Assembly: GCA_034440575.1 (NCBI GenBank)
Contig: JAOTOL010001458.1
Span: 957,501-1,021,500 of the forward strand
Direction of reading: 5' to 3'
DNA: 64,000 nucleotides
From: Imbricaverruca yamaguchii
Taxonomy: Eukaryota > Arthropoda > Thecostraca > Neoverrucidae
The translations under genes and the position numbers were made by a program. Below the pieces are notes generated by a model. It made no database searches, was not told where the DNA came from, and saw only the letters and a list, made by a program, of their open reading frames with translations. Position 1 is the first letter of the stretch; the number at the start of each line of letters is the position of its first letter. This document shows, one piece after another, positions 47,571 to 56,579 of this stretch.

Positions 47571-48334
47571 ATTTATATTTATATATATTATATTTATATA
47601 TTATATTGGCGAGTTTGCCGCCAGGTGTCAAGGTGGGAGGACGTGCGCCGGAGCACCAGGTTTCCAGATAAGTCGTTGCAGAACAGGGCAGTACTCTAGT
47701 CTAAGCTGTGGATAGGTGTTTAGCAATTACTTCTGTGATTATATGTCATTAGTTTTTATCTTATAAACATTTTCGTAGCACGCAAACTATACTATATTAA
47801 CCTAGCGACGCCGCCGGGCGCCATCTTTGTGTGCGCCAAGGCGAGGCCTCGTGGCTTTCGGCGTGTTCTCGACGCTTCGATTTCTGTAGTAGGAGATATT
47901 ACAAGTGTGTAGATTTCATAAGTACATTAGACAACATTCATACTATCCTAACATACTTTATTTGTTTTTTGGTGTGCATAGTGTGTTTGGTGTTGAAGTT
48001 TAAGATAATTTAATTAGTAGTAAGTTGGGGTATTCATAAGTGCTGTGTGACTGTTCATTTTTCTGTCTAGCCATAAGTGATATCGAAAGGGATATTCATA
48101 TAGTTGTCTACTTGTGTGGAAGACAATTCGATTAGACATCTTGTTTATTTATTTAATTAAAAACAAAACAAAAAAAAACAAATTGTTTAATAGTGTCTGC
48201 TTTTCTTCAGGTACTCAGATAATTAACTGACGGTATAGGAGGTAGCGATTTACAGTGAATGATAGTTAGCTTTTTGTCGGTTGTTTAGCGAGTTAATTTG
48301 AATCTAAATCTAGGCATAAGCTGCAGCGTTTAGG

Positions 48335-49358
48335 ATGGTTTCGACCAGGATGCAGGCACTAGAGGAAGAAATTAGGACCCTTAAGGCAGATGTTTCCAAG
48401 CTCAAGGCAGCCCTTGTTGCACAGGGTAGGCAAGATAAAGCAACAAGGGGTCACTTCGTAGCAGGGACATCATATGCCCAGGTGGTCGCAGGCCACCAGG
48501 TAGCTGAGGCTTCCCCTACTGTGGAGGTGGCTGGGATCTCTCAAGAGGGGAGTGTTAATAGTGAACAGAGGAGGGGTAGTTCTGGTAGGTCACAGGAGGG
48601 GAAGTGGCATGAGGTCAGGGGGTGGAGGATTTGGAGACGCGAACCTAAGGAAAGGGTCAGTGAGTGGCAGGTGGCAGGTGGTAGGAGCGGGAGGAAGTCT
48701 AGCCGACCGGCCCATCGGGCAGGCATATTAACAACAAATATGTTCCAGGCATTGGATGACTGCCCCCAGGATAGTAGTAGTAAGGAGTCAGTGCTGGTCA
48801 TAGGAGACTCTCGTGTGCGACATTTAAAGCGGGTATTTTGTAAAGGTAGGAGGGACAGGAGGTGCATCACAAGGCCTGGTGCCAAGGTGAAGGACCTGGT
48901 ACCTGCAGTGGCACAGGTCACCAGTGATCACCAGTTTAACACAGTCATAGTGCATGTAGGGGTAAATAACATAGGTCATACTAGGAGTGAGGAGCTTCTG
49001 CAGGAGTACAGGGCCCTTCTGGCCACCCTGAAGGTGGCCAAGAACTGCAACTCCAAGAAGGGCCCTTGTGGCTCAGAGTTGCACTAATCTTTATCTTTAT
49101 GTCTTTAAGGGTACCAATAGAGTCATTGTAACAGCAATTTTGCCTAGGGCTAGAGCCTCCCCTGAGTGGAGCTCTAGGGCACTGGCAGCTAACGCCAGGG
49201 TAGGAAAGCTCTGCCATGAGCTAGGTTTTACATTTGTAGACGAGTGGAGCAGGTTTTATGCATCGTGGGACCTCTATCAGAGGGATGGCCTGTACTTTTC
49301 TGAGAAGGGGGTCCATGTGTTAAGCAAAGTATACGAGCATGTCCTTCAGGGAAACTAG
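48335..49358 (+). pseudogene. LINE ORF1, coiled coil plus SGNH/GDSL-esterase-like domain, disrupted
   Basis: The start at 48335 has ATG in a good context and opens with a heptad-like stretch (QALEEEIRTLKADVSKLKAA), a probable coiled coil for self-association. A Gly/Arg/Ser-rich basic region follows and probably binds RNA. The esterase-like domain begins at about residue 150: VLVIGDSRVRH (block with the nucleophile Ser), HVGVNNIGH (Gly and Asn of the oxyanion hole), and near the end RDGLYFSEKGVHVLSK. In relatives this last block is DGxH, with His catalytic; here Tyr replaces it. The frame is interrupted at 49046-49109 by a 64-nt piece of LINE 3' end, which shifts the frame; the domain resumes at 49110 and stops at 49358. 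In CR1 elements ORF1 proteins coat the RNA; the role of the esterase is unresolved. Confidence 0.8.
49046..49109 (+). mobile_element. 64-nt LINE 3'-end fragment inside ORF1
   Basis: TGCAACTCCAAGAAGGGCCC, then TTGTGGCTCAGAGTTGCACT and AATCTTTATC followed by tail units, matches the last ~60 bp of the host LINE (52401-52466) and of the 25.7-kb copy. It sits within the esterase coding region and changes the frame. Two origins are possible: a new, extremely 5'-truncated insertion, or template switching during copying of the host element. Confidence 0.85.
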
Positions 49359-49554
49359 GAAATGGGGTGGGGAGGGATGAAATTGCATTGCCAACTCAGG
49401 AATATTCCAATAGTGTCAGCCAAGGCAATAGAACCTCAAGGACTGCAAATAGGGACAGCAGCAACTCAAGGGACAGAGTTATAGTTCATCTAGTGATAAA
49501 AGAACTCCTCAGTATGAAAAAGCCAAAGGTGGTTATGGAGCATTTGTTAAGTGT

Positions 49555-50040
49555 ATGATGTTTAACGCTCAGAGTATCCGTTCCAAATTTGATGAGTTCA
49601 AGTGTTATGTTGCTGAGGAGGAACCAGATTTTGTTTGCATTACGGAGGCATGGGTCAGTGAAGGGTATTTTGGAGATAACTTACAGGACTATGAGATCCA
49701 GGGATACAATATGTTTTCGTGCAATAGGGGTCCAGCAATGAAAGGGGGTGGTGTAATGCTCTATATGAATAGCTTATTCGGTTCTCAAAAAGTAGCAGGG
49801 GGGATAAAAATGTGTCTGTTGAGTCCATTTGGCTTGATGTCACTGTGGGAAAAGGCAACAGCAATACTCTTAGGATAGGAGCTTCTACCGATCAGGAACC
49901 CTGCCACATTCTCAGCAACTGGAGCTTGACAAGGTGATTTGTGAGGAAATCAGTAGAAACTTTAACAGGAAGTGCCTTATTCTCGGTGACTTTAATCTAA
50001 AAGGTTATGAAAATGCTGGTGTTGGCTCCCATCATGGAAA
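49555..50040 (+). pseudogene. LINE ORF2, N-terminal AP-endonuclease part with three frameshifts
   Basis: Starts MMFNAQSIRSKFDEF with the Asn near the N-terminus typical of APE-type endonucleases, then DFVCITEAWVSE, which holds the catalytic-site Glu of the xITExW motif, then GGGVMLYM. After the G run near 49797 the reading continues in another frame (VSVESIWLDVTVG), shifts again near 49888 where a T appears lost, giving a frame with CLILGDFNL (active-site GDFN), and shifts once more near 50040 into the long frame that follows. The enzyme nicks target DNA to prime reverse transcription; this copy cannot encode it intact. Confidence 0.85.
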
Positions 50041-52362
50041 ATGTTTAGGAAATGCCTTGAAGAGGACCTGTTCTTACACCAGTTTGTATCGGAACCTACC
50101 AGGCATGGTTCATTCTTGGACATTGTATTGTCGGATTTAAGTGACTTGGTTCAAGACTTGACTGTAGGCGAAGCTCTGGGAAAAAGTGACCATAACATGG
50201 TTAGATTCAAGGCACATGTAGGGGAAATTATCAAGGATAATTTGGTAAAAGTTCCAAATTTCAACAGAGCAGACTTTAACGGCATGAGAGCGGCTTTAAG
50301 TGCCATCAGATGGGAAGAAGAATTCTCCAATTTAAATGCCTGTGAAATGTGGGAAAAGTTCAAATCTTACTTGAAGGAAACTCAGATTAGACATGTCCCC
50401 CAAAAGCAAAGACGCAAAAGAATGGTAGGAAACCCAGCATGGCTTACACCAGACGTGATAAAAGCAATTAAGGCTAAGAAAACTGCATTTAGAGTTTTTA
50501 AAGAAGCCTCAAATGTCGTTAATCTAAAGGCGTATCGAAAAGCTAGAGACACTGTGAAGCAAAAAACCAGAGCAGCAAAGCGAGCAAAAGAACTGGATTT
50601 AGCTAGAAACTGTAATGGGGACAGTAAAAAGTTCTTTAGTTTCTACAAGCTGAGTAAAGTTTCTATTAGCACAATTGGTCCACTGGAAGTAAACGGGACT
50701 ACATTGGGTGAGGATAGCGAGATGGTTGAGGAGCTGAGCAAGCAGTTCAAATCAGTGTTTACATTGGAAGATATGACCAATCTGCCGACCGTACACCATA
50801 GTTCAGTGACATGGGATCTGACAAAAGATGTTGATTTCATTGATAGTGATGTTGTTTACAATCATATCAAGAAAATAAAGCCAAATAAGGCAGCAGGACC
50901 TGATGAAATTTATGCTAGGGTGTTGCGGGAAACTGAAAAGGAACTGGCATTTCCACTTAGTATAATATTTTGCAGATCAGTTTCACATAATGAAATTCCA
51001 ACCGATTGGAAAAGGGCAAATGTAGTTCCTATTTTCAAGAAAGGAGAAAGAGGGAAAGTTGAAAACTATATGCCAATAAGTCTCACATCTCTAGTCTGCA
51101 AGGTGCTCGAATCAATTATCAAGGATGGAATAGTTAGTTATCTGGAAGGTAGCAGATTGATTCAAGATACTCAACATGGGTTTAGAAAAGGACGATCGTG
51201 TCTCACAAACCTCTTGGACTTTTTGAACTTCGCCACAGAACGATTTGATCAGGGAAATCAGGTTGATGTAGCATATCTTGACTTTAGTAAGGCCTTTGAC
51301 AAGGTACCCCATAAACGGTTAATGATACAGCTTCAGTCCCATGGTATTGCAGGTAGCATCTTAAAATGGATAGAGTTGTGGCTTTCAGATAGACAGCAAA
51401 GAGTGATGCTAAATGGTACAAAGTCATCATGGCAAAATGTTCTTAGTGGAGTCCCCCAGGGGTCAGTACTAGGGTCATTACTGTTCATTATATTTGTAAA
51501 TAACATTGAAAGTGGCCTAAGCAGTAAAGTTTTGAAATTTGCGGATGACTTGAAGGTCTTTAGGGCAATAACAGGTCAGGATGAGCATATCTCGCTGCAA
51601 AAAGACTTAGACGAACTTGTGAAGTGGTCCGAAGAATGGCAAATGAAATTTAACTTTGATAAGTGCAAAATCATGCATGTAGGTAAGCAGCATATGAAGG
51701 CTCCATACTTGATGGGTGGCCTATCAGTGACTCAACAGGAGAAGGATTTAGGTGTTATTCTAAACACAAAACTGGGGGCATCAGAACAGACCAAGGAAGC
51801 CAGGAAGAAGGCATTGAGAATGCTCGGGGCAATAAATAGGAATGTATCATACAGAAGTGAGGAAGTTATCAGGAAGCTTTACTGTGCATACGTCAGGCCA
51901 CAATTGGAATACCGCATCCAAGCTTGGTCTCCTATCTATGAAAAAGATTGTTGGCTTTTAGAGAGAGTACAAAAGAGGGCTGCAAAAATGGTTAATGGCA
52001 TAAGCAACCTGGCATATGAGGAAAGATTGAAGAAATTGAATACGTTTTCACTTAGATATAGAAGGCTGAGAGGAGATCTCATCGAGGTCTTTAAATTTGT
52101 CAATGGTCTGGAGAGGGGATACCTTGGGGAAATGTTTGAATTTAACAGAAATGGTGCAATTAGAGGTCATAAATTCCAAATTAAAGTTAACCGGAGCAGG
52201 ACAAGGTTAAGGCAAACTTTCTTCACCAACAGGGTAGTGGAACATTGGAACCAGCTGCCAGAAAACATCGTCAGTAGCAGCACATTGAACATCTTTAAAA
52301 ACAGCATAGACAATCATTATAAGAATAGAGGGCTTGCTTTTCAGTACTACAGGGAGGGCTGA
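50041..52362 (+). CDS. LINE ORF2, endonuclease C-terminus and reverse transcriptase
   Basis: Long uninterrupted frame of 773 codons, continuing ORF2 rather than starting a gene. The first ~45 residues finish the endonuclease (SFLDIVLSD, then GKSDHNMV with the SDH motif). The reverse transcriptase runs from about residue 275 to 540: PNKAAGPDEI, IPTDWKRANVVPIFKKG, QHGFRKGRSC, YLDFSKAFDKVPH (first catalytic Asp), LSGVPQGSVLG and LKFADD (catalytic Asp pair, about residue 499). The C-terminal part has the usual LINE thumb and tail (YCAYVRPQLEY, VQKRAAKMVNG) and ends QYYREG before TGA. Small departures include MPISL for the common RPISL. Reverse-transcriptase motifs look intact although the 5' part of ORF2 is broken, so the copy is probably young. 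Confidence 0.92.
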   Translation: MFRKCLEEDLFLHQFVSEPTRHGSFLDIVLSDLSDLVQDLTVGEALGKSDHNMVRFKAHVGEIIKDNLVKVPNFNRADFNGMRAALSAIRWEEEFSNLNACEMWEKFKSYLKETQIRHVPQKQRRKRMVGNPAWLTPDVIKAIKAKKTAFRVFKEASNVVNLKAYRKARDTVKQKTRAAKRAKELDLARNCNGDSKKFFSFYKLSKVSISTIGPLEVNGTTLGEDSEMVEELSKQFKSVFTLEDMTNLPTVHHSSVTWDLTKDVDFIDSDVVYNHIKKIKPNKAAGPDEIYARVLRETEKELAFPLSIIFCRSVSHNEIPTDWKRANVVPIFKKGERGKVENYMPISLTSLVCKVLESIIKDGIVSYLEGSRLIQDTQHGFRKGRSCLTNLLDFLNFATERFDQGNQVDVAYLDFSKAFDKVPHKRLMIQLQSHGIAGSILKWIELWLSDRQQRVMLNGTKSSWQNVLSGVPQGSVLGSLLFIIFVNNIESGLSSKVLKFADDLKVFRAITGQDEHISLQKDLDELVKWSEEWQMKFNFDKCKIMHVGKQHMKAPYLMGGLSVTQQEKDLGVILNTKLGASEQTKEARKKALRMLGAINRNVSYRSEEVIRKLYCAYVRPQLEYRIQAWSPIYEKDCWLLERVQKRAAKMVNGISNLAYEERLKKLNTFSLRYRRLRGDLIEVFKFVNGLERGYLGEMFEFNRNGAIRGHKFQIKVNRSRTRLRQTFFTNRVVEHWNQLPENIVSSSTLNIFKNSIDNHYKNRGLAFQYYREG

Positions 52363-52466
52363 TTGACGGATTTGGTGGGCAACTGGTTCAGTGTACAGAG
52401 TGCAACCTAGAAGGGCCCTTGTGGCTCATGGTTGCACTAATCTTTTATGTCTTTTTATGTCTTTAA

Positions 52467-54820
52467 GTACCCGTCCTCACGCCGGTGCACTACAAACGGG
52501 TGCATCGTACAATGGGACGAATCTCAGTGGAAGCCTCAAGCTACATCATACACCACAAATGAATATTTTTTAGCGAAATCGCACTAGACAATCACTTCGC
52601 CCTCCTTGGCAGTAGCCTTTGCGTAGGTGAAGTGCTGACCTTGTTTGTGATCCACAAAGTGGTGTCTGGTTAGCTTTACGGTTTGCTGGCTCAAATATCG
52701 CATTCTTTCCTCTTTGGTCTAGACTATTTCAGCGAATGTACAGCGATGTATGCTCATCCGATGTGTGCACCTAATCTCCTTATCCATGTTATCATCTGAA
52801 CCTAAATCATCTTTACTCTCTTCTGATTTTTCCGCGGAGAGAATCCTCAGAAAGTTCATCCAGTCTTCACCAGAGCAGTCTTAACGGTTGTGCATCATGC
52901 AATCACGGATTTCTGTGCCACATACAGCGTGGTCGAGGAGGTTACGGTATTTGAGACCGGGAAGGCCGAGTGCGAATCAGGGCAGTTTTGGGATTTGATG
53001 TTAAGTGCACATGCACACCGAGTGCGTCCCACTGCTGCCTGCCGAGACGCAATGTTTCGGACGAAGGGCAGCAAAGGTTAAAAAGCCGGTGCGATGGTTT
53101 TCAAAGTTATGCTTGTATAGCTCACACACATTTCCCAAAGCAAGCCTTTTTTGAACTTTACAATTGGTTCCATCGACTTGTCGCATCGATTTGTTAAGGT
53201 CGGTCTTGCCGAGACACATCCGGTTGATCCGGTCTGACTAATAAAGGAACTTTACTTTTACCTTGACCACGTCCGACACCATCCGAAATTTACTCGCTTC
53301 GCACGCAGCACGTTCAGCGAGAGTGAGCAGTGAGCACTGCTCCCAAACGCGGTGCCACCCCTTGTGTGTGCCCTTTCTGATTTTCGTATATTTGTATTTT
53401 CGCGAGGCAATAAATAGTTGCACGAATTGTTTCTCGGTTATCAGAATATTATTGGTATATTGTGGATGCTTCCATTTCCTTGGAATGCAGGGTATAATTT
53501 CTTAGAGTCCGTCGCGACTTTTCGAACTCAGGCGTCGGTTCCTGGAGGAATCTGATGCCAGTTTTCTGGGCTGGACGCAATTTTTGGTGACTTCTTTTGA
53601 ATTATGTAAAGTCCGAGCCACGGCCCGATTTTTCCGGCCCCGGCGACATTTCTTGGTGTCCCGTCGCGATTTTTCGAACTCCGATACGTTTTCCCATGCT
53701 TATGAGATTTGCTAAGGCATCCGACAGTATGTTTCGGCTAAGGAAGGTCGATTTTCCTGGCTTGGATATGTATTTTTCGGAATCTCTCTTCATTTTGTAA
53801 GGCTCCGTCTTGATCCTTGTCACGTTTGTATAATATTTTTAGTCACGCTGTGCTTATTTGTGCTTACCGACGACAATTTGTGGGGAGTCCAAAGGGGAAT
53901 TCGTCATGCCCCAACCAGAATTTATGGGAATACCGACAGGAATTTTGCGCCTGAAGCTCAATATTTTGGGGCTTGCGCCAGCGCGTGGGGAGCGTTGTAC
54001 CTATCTGTGCCTCAGTGCGATTTTTTGCATTCTCGGCTCACCTTTTTAAGGTAAGGTGCAAGTTTTTTGGTGCTGATTGTATTTGTTCATATCCTTTAAT
54101 TCCGGGGCACCGAAGCAAATCTATTGACCCCAGAATCATTTTTGGGACTCCGGGGTGATTTTTGCGTTCTTGGAAGCCCACCTCTTCAGGAGGATGAAGG
54201 GATATCTGCACAGTCGTATTTGCCCCTTTGTTATGCCACTGCTGCTGCACAGACTTTTCTCAGCTGATGACAGTCTTCAGAGTAAAAAGGCCCTCAGGAG
54301 AACTTTCCTTCAGAATATGTTAATAACAGTAAAAAAACCACAGTGAAACTCTAGTACGAAAGTATTTTGATACTGGCTGTCACATGATCTGCTTTATAGT
54401 ATTTTCATATCATGATACACGGTACGAATATCCAAATATCTGTTGTATTACATCAATTCCTGAATTAGTTGCTAGAATTAGTTGCTAGCTAGTTTTGCTT
54501 GGTTATATCCAAGTGAGCTTGACTTAAGAAATGAAGTGCTACCATGTGATATGTACAGCTTTTACTTGGGAATGGATTGCAGGTTATTTCCTTCTTCACA
54601 TATTCAAATGTGCTCATCTTGTGTTTTAGGAAATTTAGATGTCTCAAAAGTTGGAGGGCCAGCTACCATTATTTACCCCCTCCTTCACTTTGAAAAGTTG
54701 GTGGACCATGGCCCCCTGCCCCCCCTTTGTTCCTACGCCTATGGTTCTGACAGTGGATCATCCGGATCTCGAAAAGTACCCGACGGTCATCAAACCCATA
54801 ATTGTTTTTTATGCTCAAAT
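52467..54820. other. Unique sequence, no gene seen
   Basis: Within 53510-53700 the phrase CCGTCGCGACTTTTCGAACTC recurs in part (GTCGCGATTTTTCGAACTCC), a weak internal repeat. Short frames have no domains. Confidence 0.35.
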
Positions 54821-56393
54821 GTTTTTTTTTTAATGTGGTAGCACTGTAAGAACGGCCTTGAAAGCGACATCGGCTGCCAGTTTTCTAGTTGGCAAAAACG
54901 GCGCATGGCAGTGTTGTGTGAGTGCTTTCTCTGAGCGAGCTTGGGTTTGTGCAGTGGTTTGTGTGGGGTATTTCAGATACTTGAAGTCACTCTGAGCCAA
55001 TATATTCGATATCTTCTGGTTGTATTGGTTCACTTAGTTGATGTCATTGCCAAGTATCAGTATCGTACCTGCCTAGGTAGGTGCATACCCACATTGCATC
55101 AATGACAGGATCATCATGACGCATAGCAGCTGAAGCACCTTTGCAGTCAAAAACCTAGCTAACCTTGTCAGGAGTATGCATACTTTATTTCAAAACTTCC
55201 AGATAAAATATGGATCAAATTATAGCTGCCTTCACAAAGTCAATAGAATTGTAAGAATGTCAACAAATTGACATCCAAAATATGCATCAGTAAGTAATAT
55301 AATGGCAATGCTGGTGCTTGAATACAAATTGAGGTTGAACTGCAATATAGATGAACCATGTCAAATATCTACTGTTAGTATCAGTGTGATGCTAAGTGTA
55401 TGCAGGTGTTTTGGACACAAATACTTAGCTTGGGTGCTAAATGACCAGCCATGGTTGATGCACCTTAAAACCACCATCACACATACACACACATGAATAC
55501 TTATTTTAATGCATAATCATGTGCATTCACCTACCTACCTATATGCACATCAATATGAACATGTGGATATTTTCTGCAGATGGTGCAGATATCAGTATTT
55601 GAACAATGGTACAGAATGCTACAAACACCAAAAACCCTATGTAAATTGCTAGAATGTAATTTTAAGATTCAATTATTATTGTGTTGAAAGGTATGTACTT
55701 ACCTGACATCACAGTATGCACATCAAATTCCAACCTATGATTGCCTATAGCAGGGTGAAAAAAAATGCTACTGCTGAGGACATGCAACCATCTTCAAATG
55801 GACTGGTGATGAAAAGAAACATGAGCAGGATTGGCTGCACATAAAAATTGAAGAAAATTATGACATGAAGACCAATCACAGGACAAATGTGCAATTTTTG
55901 TGCAGCCATGCAAGACTGGCATATGGTAGCATGGTATTCTTCAAGTTTGACTAAGTGAATAATTCTGAAGTACTCTTGAGGTTGCTCTACAGTGCAGAGA
56001 AAAACTGTGAATTGATCCTGTTCCATTCAAATTGTTTAATTAAGGGAACTTGTATGTGTCATGCATACACTGGTTCTACCATGCATCTTTATCTTACCTG
56101 ATATTTTGGTTTGGGGTTTTACTTCATGTTTTAGTCAGAACACTCAAGAGGTTTCTTATGATAAGTTTAAAATGTACCAATCAATGCCATAGACATGATG
56201 TTAAATTTTATGTGGTTTGGAGATACCCCCCATCCTGCAGTGTACCATTTCTTGATCAGATCCTGAATTTGCAGGATGTTAGGTAGAGGTATACCAAGAC
56301 ATGTACTCTAATTTTATAGCATGTGAAATAACTAAGTTCATTCATTATTCATGCATCTTCCAGGTGCATCCATTCAACATCATCCTGATCAAA
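54821..56393. other. AT-rich, CpG-poor region upstream of the BTB gene
   Basis: No convincing upstream exon or promoter. A likely splice acceptor (TTCCAG, ending at 56363) lies 30 bp before the ATG, so the start codon probably sits in an internal exon and the 5' UTR exon(s) lie upstream, perhaps outside the window. Confidence 0.4.
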
Positions 56394-56579
56394 ATGGAAG
56401 GGAATCAGCAGTTTCACCTCAAGTGGAACAACTACCATGTCAACATTGCAAGTTCATTTGACTCTCTTCGCATAGATGAGGACTTTGTGGATGTTACTGT
56501 GGCATGTGAGGGTTTCCAGACCAAGGCCCACAAGATGGTGCTATCAGCATGCAGCCCCTACTTCCGGCAACTGCTAAAG
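56394..56579 (+). CDS. BTB gene coding exon 1 (residues 1-62)
   Basis: ATG at 56394 (AAAATGG context) is the usual BTB start, followed by [14 protein letters not shown]. The exon ends with codon AAG before GTGATA at 56580, phase 0. It encodes the N-terminal half of BTB, including the invariant Asp33 and the [11 protein letters not shown] helix that lines the dimer interface. The preceding acceptor at 56363 gives a 30-nt 5' UTR within this exon. Codons are AT-leaning, unlike exons 2-5. Confidence 0.93.

Larger units (their letters stand above)
47600..52466 (+). mobile_element. CR1/L2-like LINE retrotransposon, near full length, inactive
   Basis: Non-LTR element on the + strand: about 0.7 kb of 5' UTR, ORF1 (48335-49358) with a coiled coil and an SGNH-esterase-like domain, ORF2 (49555-52362) with endonuclease and reverse transcriptase, a short 3' UTR (GAAGGGCCCTTGTGGCTCAT, GTTGCACTAATC) and a tail of 8-bp units of TTTATGTC type. 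An esterase in ORF1 and an 8-bp tail repeat instead of poly(A) are known features of the CR1 clade. ORF1 is broken by an insertion and the ORF2 endonuclease by three frameshifts, so it cannot move on its own. The 5' end is approximate. Confidence 0.9.
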
